Below, piece after piece: positions 34,384-43,870 of a stretch of DNA of 64,000 nt. Position 1 is the first letter of the stretch. Each line of letters starts with the position of its first letter. The notes under the pieces are model-generated. The model searched no databases and had not been told where the DNA came from. It saw nothing but the letters and a program-made list of their open reading frames with translations. The stretch is from assembly GCF_040829825.1 (NCBI RefSeq), contig NZ_JBFOLH010000013.1; one strand, written 5' to 3'. Source of the DNA: Leadbetterella sp040829825. GTDB taxonomy: Bacteria; Bacteroidota; Bacteroidia; Cytophagales; Spirosomataceae. The position numbers were made by a program, and so were the translations under genes.

Positions 34384-36807
34384 ATGAAAATTTCGTATAA
34401 AAATCTGCAGAAGCTGATTCATTTTACCGAAACACCGGAAGAGCTGGGTGTTTTACTGACTTCTACAGGTTTGGAAGTGGAAGGAATAGAGAAGGTGGAA
34501 GCCGTAAAAGGCGGGCTGGAAGGCCTGGTTATCGGGAAGGTGGTGACCTGTGAGAAGCATCCTGACGCCGATAAGCTGAAGGTAACCACTGTAGACGTGG
34601 GGGGTGAAGAGTTGCTGGATATTGTGTGCGGGGCACCGAACGTGGCGGCCGGGCAAAAGGTGATCGTGGCTCAGCCGGGTACTACGCTATACCCGGTGGA
34701 AGGGGAGCCCTTTACCATTAAAAAATCAAAGATACGGGGAGCGGTATCTAACGGGATGCTGTGCGCCGAAGACGAGATAGGGCTGGGGAGATCACACGCC
34801 GGCCTGCTGATCCTGGATACCGAATTGCCTCTGGGTACGCCCGTTTCCCAGTATTTTAACCTGGAAGCCGACTACGTGTTTGAGATCGGGCTGACCCCCA
34901 ACCGGGCCGACGCGGCCTCGCATTACGGGGTGGCACGCGACATCCGGGCGGTGACCGGCCTGCCGCTGAACCTGCCGGAGGTAAGCGGTTTTGCCCTGGG
35001 CACTGAGAAATCTACCATTGACCTGGGCGTGGAGGCTACCGATGCGTGCCCGCGTTTCTGCGGACTGGAGATCCGGGGTGTGGAAGTGAAGGAGTCGCCC
35101 GACTGGCTGAAGACTTTCCTGAGAACGCTGGGCATGAATCCCATCAATAACATCGTAGACATCACCAATTACGTGTGCCACTTCCTGGGGCAGCCCATGC
35201 ATATCTTTGATGCCGATGAGATCCGCGGAAACCGGGTGATCGTGAAAAAGCCAACCCAAGATACGGAGCTGGAAACGCTGGATGGAGTGAAACGTAAATT
35301 TACCGGGAATGACCTGGCCATCTGCAATACGGAAGGCCCGATGGCCATTGCCGGTGTTTTTGGCGGAAATGCTTCGGGAGTGAAAGATTTTACCCGGAAC
35401 ATCTTCCTGGAAGTGGCTTATTTTGACCCGGCGCACATCCGCCGTACCTCGTCGCATTTCGGCCTGAAAACCGATGCGTCGTTCCGGTACGAAAGAGGCA
35501 CGGACCCGAACATGCCGCCTTTTGCCATCCGTTTTGCTGCCCTGCTGGTGCAGGAGCTGGCGGGCGGAATGCCGGTAGACCGGATTTTCGATAATTACCC
35601 GTCGCCAATTGACCGTTTTGAGTTTGATGTAAAGCTCCGGAACATTGACCGGCTTATCGGGAAAGCGCTGGGAGAGGAAAAGATCACGTCTATCCTGGAA
35701 AGCCTGGACATTAAGGTTATGGCTTCAGAGAACGGCGTCCTGAACGTTTCTGTACCGCCGTACCGGGTAGATGTAACACGGGAAGCGGATATTGTGGAGG
35801 AAATTCTCCGCATTTACGGTTTTGATAACGTGGAGCTGTCCGAGCACCTGCGCTCCGATTTCCTGTCGGATTTCCCGGTGAAAGACGAAGAGTCGTTGCG
35901 TGTACGGGTGTCGGAAGCCCTGGCCGCCCGGGGTTTTAACGAGGTACAGAGCCTGTCGATTGTGAGCCCGAAAGAAAACGAATGGACCGGCAACCCGGAC
36001 ACGGCCGTGAAGCTGATGAACCCGCTGAGCGAGGAGCTGTCGGAAATGCGGCAGTCGCTTCTTTTCTCCGCCCTGAATACGGCGGTATACAACATTAACC
36101 GCCGGAACCGCGACCTGAAAATATTTGAATTCGGGCGGGTGTATTCGCGGTCGGTCAACCAGGAAGGAAAGACCCGTGTGAAAGAACGCAAGGTGCTGAG
36201 CCTGTTGCTGACGGGGAAAACTTCGGCGGAGTCGTGGGCGGAAAAACCGGAGAATACGGGGTACAGGCATATTCACCAGGCCGTTCACCAGGTGCTGAGC
36301 CTGATGAAGGTTCACCAGACGGAGAATAACGAGACCTCCTCGGCTTTATTTGCTTACGGGCTTGACTACCTGGTCCGGAATAAGGTGCTGGTCAGCTTCG
36401 GGCCGGTGAGCAATGATCTGCTGAAAAAGGCCGATATGAAGCAGGCGGCGTATTATGCCGAGTTCGACTGGGAGCTGCTGCTGCAGGTGTATTCGCCCGA
36501 TTTTAAATATGCAGAAATCCCGAAATACCCGGAGGTGAGGAGGGATCTTTCGCTGGTGCTTCCTGACGAAGTGAAATTTGAGACGATCCGGAAGCTGGCG
36601 TATCAAACCGAGAAAAAGCTGCTGAAGCAGGTCAATATTTTTGATGTATACAAGGGAGACAAGCTGGAAAGCGACCGGAAGTCGTATTCGGTGAGCTTTA
36701 TCCTCCAGGATACGGAAAAGACGCTGAACGATCAGCAGATTGACCGGACCATGCAGCGGCTGATGGATGTTTTTGAAAAAGAAGCAGGAGCTTTAATCCG
36801 GAAATAA
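34384..36807 (+). CDS. pheT: Phenylalanyl-tRNA synthetase beta subunit
   Basis: 807 residues, normal length. The protein forms the alpha2-beta2 enzyme that charges tRNA-Phe. Visible domains in order: tRNA-binding OB fold (about 40-150, HPDADKLKVTTVDVGG), B3/B4 editing domain, B5 (PPYRVDVTREADIVEEILRI), the catalytic-like core and the C-terminal anticodon-binding FDX-ACB domain (KYPEVRRDLSLVL to SFILQDTEKTL). pheS is not in the window. The next gene starts on the last base of the stop codon (TAATG). Confidence 0.97.
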   Translation: MKISYKNLQKLIHFTETPEELGVLLTSTGLEVEGIEKVEAVKGGLEGLVIGKVVTCEKHPDADKLKVTTVDVGGEELLDIVCGAPNVAAGQKVIVAQPGTTLYPVEGEPFTIKKSKIRGAVSNGMLCAEDEIGLGRSHAGLLILDTELPLGTPVSQYFNLEADYVFEIGLTPNRADAASHYGVARDIRAVTGLPLNLPEVSGFALGTEKSTIDLGVEATDACPRFCGLEIRGVEVKESPDWLKTFLRTLGMNPINNIVDITNYVCHFLGQPMHIFDADEIRGNRVIVKKPTQDTELETLDGVKRKFTGNDLAICNTEGPMAIAGVFGGNASGVKDFTRNIFLEVAYFDPAHIRRTSSHFGLKTDASFRYERGTDPNMPPFAIRFAALLVQELAGGMPVDRIFDNYPSPIDRFEFDVKLRNIDRLIGKALGEEKITSILESLDIKVMASENGVLNVSVPPYRVDVTREADIVEEILRIYGFDNVELSEHLRSDFLSDFPVKDEESLRVRVSEALAARGFNEVQSLSIVSPKENEWTGNPDTAVKLMNPLSEELSEMRQSLLFSALNTAVYNINRRNRDLKIFEFGRVYSRSVNQEGKTRVKERKVLSLLLTGKTSAESWAEKPENTGYRHIHQAVHQVLSLMKVHQTENNETSSALFAYGLDYLVRNKVLVSFGPVSNDLLKKADMKQAAYYAEFDWELLLQVYSPDFKYAEIPKYPEVRRDLSLVLPDEVKFETIRKLAYQTEKKLLKQVNIFDVYKGDKLESDRKSYSVSFILQDTEKTLNDQQIDRTMQRLMDVFEKEAGALIRK

Positions 36808-37193
36808 TGCAGGACGATGACTTTTTAAAAGAAAACGGTTTTTTGCTTTCCAAATTTGAGGAAGTGCAGGGGCAGTTTTTGCTTTTAAAAAGCCAGGTAA
36901 GGAGCCAGAAGGCGGTAATAGAGGGCCTGGAATACGATATTTCGAATTACAGGAACCGGGAGGAGCGGCTTTTGCAGAGCAACCGGCTTTTAAAGGAAAA
37001 GGTGGCCCAGCTGGAAGCAAGGATAAGTGAACAAAGTATTTTAGTTCCCGAAAACTTTAAAATACGAAATAATTTTGTTAAAATTGTAACCGATATTGAA
37101 GAAAAAGGATCAGTGGAAACCATGAATCTGAGAGATTTCCTGGATACGCTGATTGAAGAAATAGATATTTGTATTAATCAATTGTCCGGATAA
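36807..37193 (+). CDS. Coiled-coil protein between pheT and zapA, ZapB-like candidate
   Basis: 128 residues. Long heptad-rich helix from about 10 to 80 (LLLKSQVRSQKAVIEG, LLKEKVAQLEARI), then a short C-terminal helical segment (LRDFLDTLIEEIDICI). No signal or membrane segment. It overlaps pheT by one base and is 18 nt upstream of zapA, so the three are co-translated. A coiled-coil partner of ZapA in the divisome is the natural guess. That is inference from position and shape, not from sequence identity. Confidence 0.7.
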   Translation: MQDDDFLKENGFLLSKFEEVQGQFLLLKSQVRSQKAVIEGLEYDISNYRNREERLLQSNRLLKEKVAQLEARISEQSILVPENFKIRNNFVKIVTDIEEKGSVETMNLRDFLDTLIEEIDICINQLSG

Positions 37194-37211
37194 TATATCG
37201 TAAAAAACCGC

Positions 37212-37502
37212 ATGGTAAGTGCTGAAAAGGAAAAGGTAGTTTTTAACCTGAGTGGTGAAAAGATCCCCTTCCTGGTGCCGAGGGAGGAAGAGGCCTTTTA
37301 TGTGGAAGCGCGTGATATGTTACATGAACGGTTGGCTGTGTTAAAAAATAAATACTCCGCTTCGGCGAACCTGAATCAGCTGCTGACGGCCCTGGCTGTA
37401 GAGGCGCTGGTAGATGCCCTGAAGGTAGATGACCGCTATAGTAAGTTGAAAAACGAAGTGGATCAGCGGTTGGATTTGATAAGGAACAGCTTACCGGATT
37501 GA
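37212..37502 (+). CDS. zapA: Cell division protein ZapA
   Basis: 96 residues. Typical ZapA layout: N-terminal beta strands (VVFNLSGEKIPFLVPREEEAFYVEAR) and a C-terminal coiled-coil helix (LTALAVEALVDALKVDDRYSKL). ZapA tetramers bundle FtsZ filaments at the division site. It sits between the coiled-coil gene and rny, an order commonly seen in Bacteroidota. Confidence 0.85.
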   Translation: MVSAEKEKVVFNLSGEKIPFLVPREEEAFYVEARDMLHERLAVLKNKYSASANLNQLLTALAVEALVDALKVDDRYSKLKNEVDQRLDLIRNSLPD

Positions 37503-37540
37503 TTTTCTCCAAGTCTACAATCTTCTTTTTTGATATCAAG

Positions 37541-37563
37541 TGAAACGGGATGTTTCATTTTTT
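37541..37563 (+). terminator. Weak terminator between zapA and rny
   Basis: TGAAAC (37541-37546) and GTTTCA (37552-37557) form a 6-bp stem with loop GGGAT, followed by six T. It may only attenuate transcription into rny. Confidence 0.6.
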
Positions 37564-37584
37564 AATCATTAAAAGAAATTTATA

Positions 37585-39150
37585 ATGTCTGTTTATTTAA
37601 TTGCAGCAATAGCGTTACTCGGAGGTCTGGCCCTCGGGTACTTTCTGGGCAATAGCCTGATGAAAAAGAATGTTGCTAACTTCGAAGAAGATGCCAGGAA
37701 GAAAGCCGATGAAATCATAAGAAATGCCAATCATAGCGCTGAAAGCGTCAAAAAAGACAAGATGCTGGAAGCCAAAGAGCATTTCCTGAAGCTGAAAGCC
37801 AATTTCGATGAGGAGTCGAATAACCGCAAAAACCAGATTCTCCAGAACGAGCAGAAAGTGAAGCAGATGCAGCAGCAGGCTGCGCAGCAGATCGAGCAGA
37901 ACAAGCGCCTGGAAAATGAGCTGAACAACAAAACCAATAAGCTGAATGAGCAGATCGACCTGGCCTCCAAAAAACGGGAGGAAGCCGAGAAAATGCACCA
38001 GCAGCAGGTGGTTCAGCTGGAAAAGATAGCCAACCTCACGGCCGAGCAGGCCAAGAAAGAGCTGGTGGAAGCCCTGAAGCAGGAGGCGGAAACCAAGGCT
38101 TCGAGCTACATCAAGCAAACCATGGAAGAAGCCAAGCTCTCGGCTACCAAAGAAGCCAAGAAGATCGTTATTGAAACCATACAGCGTACCGCGGCCGAAC
38201 AGGCCATTGAGAACTGTGTGTCGGTTTTCAATATTGAGAGCGACGAGATCAAAGGCAAGATCATTGGCCGGGAAGGCCGGAACATCCGTGCCCTGGAAGC
38301 CGCTACGGGCGTGGAGGTGATCGTAGACGATACCCCTGAAGCCATTGTGATCTCCAGCTTTGACCCGGTAAGAAGAGAAGTGGCACGGCTATCCATGCAC
38401 CGCCTGGTGCAGGACGGACGGATCCACCCGGCGCGTATTGAAGAAGTGGTGAACAAGACCCGCAAGGATATTGATAACGAGATCATCGAAATCGGTGAGC
38501 GTACGGTGATTGACCTGGGTATTCACGGGCTGCACCCTGAGCTGATCAAGATGGTGGGCCGGATGCGTTTCCGTTCTTCGTACGGACAAAACCTGCTGCA
38601 GCACTCGCGTGAGGTGGCCAAGCTTTGTGCGGCCATGGCCTCTGAAATGGGCCTGAACGTGAAGCTGGCCAAGCGTGCAGGTCTGCTGCACGACATCGGT
38701 AAAGTCAATAACGAAGAGTCTGACCTGCCGCACGCGCTCCTGGGCATGGAGCTGGCCAAGAAGTACAAGGAGAACCCGGAAGTCTGTAACGCTATCGGAG
38801 CTCACCACGATGAGATCGAAATGACTTCGCTGATCTCGCCGATCGTGCAGGTGTGTGACGCTATCTCCGGCTCAAGACCGGGTGCACGGCGTGAAATGAT
38901 GGAGTCGTACGCACGGCGTCTGCGTGACCTCGAAGACCTGGCGCTTTCTTTCAAAGGGGTGGAGAAATGTTATGCCATCCAGGCCGGCCGTGAGCTACGG
39001 GTGATCGTAGACTCGGAAAATGTTTCGGATGAGGATGCGAACATGATGTCATTCAATATCTCCCAGAAGATAGAGAAGGAGATGCAGTACCCGGGCCAGA
39101 TCAAGGTGTGTGTGATCAGGGAGATGCGGAGCGTTAATTTTGCGAAGTAA
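37585..39150 (+). CDS. rny: Ribonuclease Y
   Basis: 521 residues. An N-terminal membrane helix (VYLIAAIALLGGLALGYFLG) anchors a long coiled coil (about 30-190). The KH domain carries GKIIGREGRNIRALE (about 222-236) and the HD domain carries catalytic H369-D370 in LLHDIGK. RNase Y is a membrane-bound endoribonuclease that starts mRNA decay. All key motifs are intact. It is the last gene of the pheT cluster on this strand. Confidence 0.96.
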   Translation: MSVYLIAAIALLGGLALGYFLGNSLMKKNVANFEEDARKKADEIIRNANHSAESVKKDKMLEAKEHFLKLKANFDEESNNRKNQILQNEQKVKQMQQQAAQQIEQNKRLENELNNKTNKLNEQIDLASKKREEAEKMHQQQVVQLEKIANLTAEQAKKELVEALKQEAETKASSYIKQTMEEAKLSATKEAKKIVIETIQRTAAEQAIENCVSVFNIESDEIKGKIIGREGRNIRALEAATGVEVIVDDTPEAIVISSFDPVRREVARLSMHRLVQDGRIHPARIEEVVNKTRKDIDNEIIEIGERTVIDLGIHGLHPELIKMVGRMRFRSSYGQNLLQHSREVAKLCAAMASEMGLNVKLAKRAGLLHDIGKVNNEESDLPHALLGMELAKKYKENPEVCNAIGAHHDEIEMTSLISPIVQVCDAISGSRPGARREMMESYARRLRDLEDLALSFKGVEKCYAIQAGRELRVIVDSENVSDEDANMMSFNISQKIEKEMQYPGQIKVCVIREMRSVNFAK

Positions 39151-39158
39151 TGATTTTA

Positions 39159-39252
39159 GTGAAAAACTAAAAGTGAAAAGTTGCGGTACATTAGTATTTA
39201 ACATAAAAAGCAATGTACTGCAACTTTTAGTTTTTAACTTTTATCTTTTCAC
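39159..39252. repeat. Imperfect long inverted repeat between rny and the convergent amidohydrolase gene
   Basis: The arms 39159-39192 and 39212-39252 are related to the 26269-26348 hairpin. Both have ACTAAAAG words in the arms, TACATT/AATGTAC at the loop and AGTATTTAA in the loop. Several mismatches are present. It probably serves as a terminator for both genes (inference). Confidence 0.85.
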
Positions 39253-40913
39253 TTACCCGCGCCCGGCCCCTTCACGAATTTCCCCGGAAACGCCCCGGTA
39301 TGCTCACCGTCTCTGAGCACCTGCTTCCCGTTTACAAATACCTGCTCCATTCCTTCAGATAGCTGATGGGGTTTTTCATAGGTACTGTTTTCTTTCATTC
39401 GGGCGAGGTCAAAAACAATCACATCGGCAAAATAACCCGGCTTCAGGCGACCCCGGTCTTTGATCTTTAAGCGCTCGCAGGGCAGGGCAGTGAGCTTATG
39501 GATGGCCTCCTGCAGGGAAATGACCTTTTCATTACGAACGTATTTTTCAATCAGGCGGGTGAAGTTCCCGTAAGCGCGCGGGTGAACATTCGATTCAAGA
39601 AAAATGCCTTCCGGTGCCAGGGAGCCCGCATCTGAGCAAAAAGTAATGTAGGGCAGCTGCATCTGGCGCTTTACATTATCTTCCGACATCAGGAAATAAA
39701 CCACTCCCACGCGGGAGTCGTCCTGTACGACCAGGTCCATGGCCGTTTCGTACCAGGGTGTACCGCGCATCTCCGACACTTCGGTCAGGGTTTTCCCTAT
39801 ATATTTTTTGAGGGAATCCTGTTTGAAGCCAATGAGGAGTGACTTGTCGGGCCCGGCAGCCAGGCAGAGGTTTTCCCAGTCTTTTTGCGGAGCCTGCATT
39901 TCCAGGCCTATTTTTTTGCGGATAGCCGGATCCTGAAGCTTTTTCCGCCATCCGGCCAGTCCGCCCTCCTGCACCCAGGTAGGCATGGCGGCATCGAGAC
40001 CGGTAGCTCCGGCGGTGTAATTGTACATGTCGGCGGTGATGGCCAGGCCCGTTTTATTGGCGCTGTCTATTTTTTGGATAACGGCACCCAGCTTGTGCCA
40101 GTTGTCTTTTCCTGCCATTTTGAGATGGTAGATCTCTGCCGGTATCCCGGCTTCGCGGGCAATGGTAATGAGCTCGTTCAGGGCCTGGTCGATACGGTTT
40201 CCTTCGCTGCGCAGGTGAGAGATATACATGCCCTTATAGGGGGCTGCGGCTTTGGCCAGGGCAACCAGCTCTCCGGTGTCGGCATAGGAACCCGGCGCAT
40301 AGATCAGGGCGGAACTCAGGCCCATAGCTCCTTCCTGCATGGCCTGCCTGACCAGGTTCTGCATCCGTTCCAGCTCCTGCGGAGTGGCTTTCCGGTTGGT
40401 AAAGCCCAGCTCGTGCGACCGCACGGTGGCAGCTCCTACGAAAGAGGCCACATTGACCGATACTCCTTTGTTTTCAAGGTACCGGAGGTACTCACCGAGG
40501 GAGGTCCAGCTAACCTTGTACCGGATATGCCCCTGGGTTTCTTCGGTATATTTTTTCAGGGCATCATTGAAGGGGCCCATGGAGTCGCCCTCGCCCATGA
40601 CCTCCAGGGTGACGCCCTGCTTTATCCCGCTGAGCGAACGACCGTCGTGAATAAGGTTTTCATTGCTCCAGCTTAACATGTTGACAAAGCCGGGCGAGAT
40701 GATTTTGCCCGTGGCATCCACTACTGTTTTAGCCCTGGCATTCTTCAGGGAGGGGCCGGTGTACACTATTTTTTCACCGTTAATGGCTACGTCTCCTGTG
40801 AAAGGCTCTCCCCCGGAGCCGTCATAAATGGTGCCGTTTTTAATCAGGATGTCGTATTCGGCCGGTTTCTGGCAGGAGATCAGGAACAGGAAAATGATGG
40901 AGAGGTAGCGCAT
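39249..40913 (-). CDS. N-acyl-D-amino-acid deacylase-like amidohydrolase, lipoprotein
   Basis: 554 residues with a lipoprotein signal (LFLISC, C14). The family is composite-domain amidohydrolases (D-aminoacylase, D-glutamate deacylase). Kept features are the N-terminal DILIKNGTIYDGSG strand, YISHLRSEGN and EIYHLKMAG (metal histidines of the family), FCSDAGS (catalytic Asp) and the GRLKPGYFADVIVFD tail. The usual HxH after ISPGF is absent, replaced by NMLSWSNE. That variant may be a subfamily with a single metal or with a changed substrate. Periplasmic hydrolysis of acyl-D-amino acids is therefore likely but not certain. Confidence 0.85.
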   Translation of the reverse strand: MRYLSIIFLFLISCQKPAEYDILIKNGTIYDGSGGEPFTGDVAINGEKIVYTGPSLKNARAKTVVDATGKIISPGFVNMLSWSNENLIHDGRSLSGIKQGVTLEVMGEGDSMGPFNDALKKYTEETQGHIRYKVSWTSLGEYLRYLENKGVSVNVASFVGAATVRSHELGFTNRKATPQELERMQNLVRQAMQEGAMGLSSALIYAPGSYADTGELVALAKAAAPYKGMYISHLRSEGNRIDQALNELITIAREAGIPAEIYHLKMAGKDNWHKLGAVIQKIDSANKTGLAITADMYNYTAGATGLDAAMPTWVQEGGLAGWRKKLQDPAIRKKIGLEMQAPQKDWENLCLAAGPDKSLLIGFKQDSLKKYIGKTLTEVSEMRGTPWYETAMDLVVQDDSRVGVVYFLMSEDNVKRQMQLPYITFCSDAGSLAPEGIFLESNVHPRAYGNFTRLIEKYVRNEKVISLQEAIHKLTALPCERLKIKDRGRLKPGYFADVIVFDLARMKENSTYEKPHQLSEGMEQVFVNGKQVLRDGEHTGAFPGKFVKGPGAGK

Positions 40914-40957
40914 ACATGAAGGTTATAGGGATATAAAAATACGCAGGAAAAGTAACA

Positions 40958-41041
40958 ATCTTTGTGTTCTTTGTGCCTTTTACTTTGTGCAATATATTTT
41001 TTCACCAAGAACACAAAGATGTTTTCACCAAGAACACAAAG
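40958..41041. repeat. Intergenic inverted repeat with CACAAAG words
   Basis: ATCTTTGTGTTCTTTGTG (40958-40975) pairs with CACCAAGAACACAAAGAT (41003-41020) with one mismatch. The right arm is repeated directly at 41026-41041. It lies between divergent genes. The rest of 40914-41173 holds nothing else recognisable. Confidence 0.85.
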
Positions 41042-41173
41042 ACAAAATATAGCCTTATCTACTCCATCAGGGGTTATGCCAGAAGACTTATTTTATTGTT
41101 TATTGAATAAATAATTGTAATTTTCAGGGGTAAATTAAATTTTTGCGATTTCCGCAAAAAGATTCCAACCCTG

Positions 41174-43870
41174 ATGAAAGCAAACTTGCTGAAGTTCATT
41201 GTATCAGCCCTCTGTAGTTTAGGTATTTTTCTGACCGGATGTACCGGATCAGGAGAAAAGGTCGACTATATCACCCAGGTTAAACCCATCCTGAATAAGC
41301 ACTGCATAAGCTGCCACGGCGGTGTAAAAATGCAGAGCAACTACAGCCTTCTCTACCGGGAAGAGGCGTTGGGAAAAGGGAAATCGGGGAAATACGGCAT
41401 TATTCCGGGGAATGCCTCCGGGAGCGAGTTTATCCGCCGGCTTACCCTGCATGACCCGGAAGAACGTATGCCTTACCAGAAAGATCCGCTGAGCGAGGAG
41501 GAGATCGGCCTGCTGACGAAATGGATAGACCAGGGCGCGGAGTGGGGGAATCACTGGGCCTATGAGCCGGTGAAAAAACCGGCAGTACCTTCTGTTAAGG
41601 GAAGCTGGGCCAAAACGGATATCGACCGGTTTATTCTTCACGAGGCACAGAAACAAGGATTGAAACCCTCAGCACAGGCGCCTGATGAGGTGCTGCTGCG
41701 CCGGGCGGCATTAGATGTTATCGGCCTGCCGGCGCCGGACAACCTGAAAGCCGAATACGCAAAAAATAAAAATTATACCGCCTACGTGGATCAGCTTCTG
41801 GCTATGCCGGCCTATGGAGAAAAATGGACGTCTATGTGGCTTGACCTGGCCCGGTATGCCGATACCAAAGGATATGAAAGAGACGGCCGGCGGAACATCT
41901 GGCGGTACCGCGACTGGCTGATCCGGGCATTTAATACGGATATGCCGTATGACCGCTTCCTGACCGAGCAGCTGGCCGGCGACCTGCTGCCCAACGCCAC
42001 CGAAGACCAGCTCATTGCCACGGCCTTTCACAGGAATACCATGACCAATGACGAGGGTGGTACCAACAACGAGGAATTCCGGACTGAGGCGGTGATTGAC
42101 CGGGTCAATACTACCTGGGAAACCCTGATGAGCACCACTTTTGCCTGTGTGCAATGCCACAGCCATCCCTACGACCAGTTCCGGCATGAAGAATACTATA
42201 AATTCATGGCCTTTTTTAACAATTCCCGCGATGAGGATACCTATGCCGACTATCCCGTTTTTCGTCATTACGACAGCACCGGGAGGCAGAAGCTGCAGGC
42301 GCTGAGCGGCTGGCTAAGAGAGAAAGTGTCGCCGCAGCAGCAAAACGAGCTGATGATGTTCCTGAAAACGCTTCAGCCCTCGTACAATTCCATTGTATTT
42401 GATGAATTTGTGAATGCCGAGCTGGCCGATACCAAATGGCTGGCGCTGCGAAATCATTCTTCCGCCCGTTTGCAAAACGTCAATCTTTCGGGGAAAAATC
42501 TCCTGATGATCCGGCTTTCATACCCTACAGACGGGCGGCTGGAGCTTCGGCTGGACAGCCCGAAAGGACCGGTAGTGGGGCAGCTGCAGGTAAAAGAAAG
42601 CTCCCGGGGATGGCAGCTGATGGAAATTCCCCTGAAAAGAACAGAAGGCCGGCATAACCTGTATACCGTTTATGCAAGTCCGCGGCTGAAAGACCCCAAT
42701 GCTACCGGTATGATGTTCGACTGGCTGCATTTTATGGAGGATCTTCCGCAGGGAAATGATGCGGAAAGCCGGAATTATGCCGCTGTTTTCCGGGATCTTC
42801 TGAATGCTGACGTGGAGCAGACGCCTGTAATGATAGAAAACCCAGGAGACTTTGCCCGGAAAACCCATCTCTTTGAGCGGGGCAGCTGGCTGAGCCCGGG
42901 AAAAGAGGTCACACCCGGCGTGCCTGCCCTGCTGGGAGGCCTGAAACCCGGTCAGCCCCGGAACCGCCTGGGTCTGGCGCAGTGGATGACCTCTGACAAA
43001 AACCCGCTCGTAGCGAGAACCATGGTTAACCGGGTCTGGGAGCAGATCTTTGGCCAGGGACTGGTGGAGACACTGGAAGATTTCGGCTCCCAGGGAGCAG
43101 CACCGGTTAACCGGGAGCTGCTGGATTATCTTTCGTATCAATTTATGCATGAATACGGGTGGTCGGTAAAAAAGCTGATCCGGGCTATCCTGGTTTCGGA
43201 AACTTACCGCCAGAGCTCGGAAGTAAACCCGGAAAAGCTGGAAAAGGATCCTTTTAACCGTTACCTGGCCAGGGGGCCGAGGGTACGTCTTTCTGCCGAG
43301 CAGATCCGTGACCAGGCCCTGGCGGTCAGCGGTGCCCTGAACACCCGGATGTACGGTCCGCCGGTGATGCCCTACCAGCCTGATGGGATCTGGAACAGCC
43401 CTTACAACAGCGACCGCTGGAAAATGTCTGAAGACGGCCAGCAATACCGCCGGGCCGTATATACCTTTATGAAACGAACCAGCCCTTACCCGTCTATGGT
43501 GACCTTTGATGCCACAGGGCGTGACATCTGCCTGTCGCGGAGAATCCGGACCAACACCCCGCTCCAGGCGCTGGTAACCCTGAACGACTCTGCTTTTGTA
43601 GACCTGGCCGTACACCTGGCCCGGCGGGTGCAGGCGGCGGGTGTGCCTGAAAAAAGCATTGAAATGGCGTATAAAGCGGCTACGGGAAGAAGCCTTTCCG
43701 CAGAAAAGCGTAAAGTGCTGCTGGACCTGTATCAACAGGCGCACGCCGCCTATCAAAAAGACCCGGCCCTGTGCAAGGCGCTGGCGGGCGGTACCGATGC
43801 CCGTTTTGCGGCCCTGGTACTGGTGGCCAACAGTATTCTTAACCTGGACGAAGTAATTACCAAAACCTGA
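41174..43870 (+). CDS. Heme-c / DUF1549 / DUF1553 lipoprotein (planctomycete-type)
   Basis: 898 residues. The lipoprotein signal ends at C23 (LTGC). A Planctomycete cytochrome C domain has the heme motif C44-I-S-C-H48. DUF1549 follows, with a second conserved CxxCH at C325-V-Q-C-H329 (ACVQCHSHPYDQF). The C-terminal DUF1553 domain includes LAQWMTSDKNPLVARTMVNRVWEQIFG. These proteins occur together with DUF1501 proteins in Planctomycetes and Bacteroidota. Their biochemical role is not established, though electron transfer in the periplasm is likely from the heme sites. The gene is first of an operon, and its stop overlaps the next start by one base. Confidence 0.9.
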   Translation: MKANLLKFIVSALCSLGIFLTGCTGSGEKVDYITQVKPILNKHCISCHGGVKMQSNYSLLYREEALGKGKSGKYGIIPGNASGSEFIRRLTLHDPEERMPYQKDPLSEEEIGLLTKWIDQGAEWGNHWAYEPVKKPAVPSVKGSWAKTDIDRFILHEAQKQGLKPSAQAPDEVLLRRAALDVIGLPAPDNLKAEYAKNKNYTAYVDQLLAMPAYGEKWTSMWLDLARYADTKGYERDGRRNIWRYRDWLIRAFNTDMPYDRFLTEQLAGDLLPNATEDQLIATAFHRNTMTNDEGGTNNEEFRTEAVIDRVNTTWETLMSTTFACVQCHSHPYDQFRHEEYYKFMAFFNNSRDEDTYADYPVFRHYDSTGRQKLQALSGWLREKVSPQQQNELMMFLKTLQPSYNSIVFDEFVNAELADTKWLALRNHSSARLQNVNLSGKNLLMIRLSYPTDGRLELRLDSPKGPVVGQLQVKESSRGWQLMEIPLKRTEGRHNLYTVYASPRLKDPNATGMMFDWLHFMEDLPQGNDAESRNYAAVFRDLLNADVEQTPVMIENPGDFARKTHLFERGSWLSPGKEVTPGVPALLGGLKPGQPRNRLGLAQWMTSDKNPLVARTMVNRVWEQIFGQGLVETLEDFGSQGAAPVNRELLDYLSYQFMHEYGWSVKKLIRAILVSETYRQSSEVNPEKLEKDPFNRYLARGPRVRLSAEQIRDQALAVSGALNTRMYGPPVMPYQPDGIWNSPYNSDRWKMSEDGQQYRRAVYTFMKRTSPYPSMVTFDATGRDICLSRRIRTNTPLQALVTLNDSAFVDLAVHLARRVQAAGVPEKSIEMAYKAATGRSLSAEKRKVLLDLYQQAHAAYQKDPALCKALAGGTDARFAALVLVANSILNLDEVITKT

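Noticed and set aside
37503..37584. Possible 6S RNA next to zapA, as in gamma-proteobacteria
   Set aside because: The gap is only 82 nt and holds a small terminator hairpin; no long imperfect rod structure.
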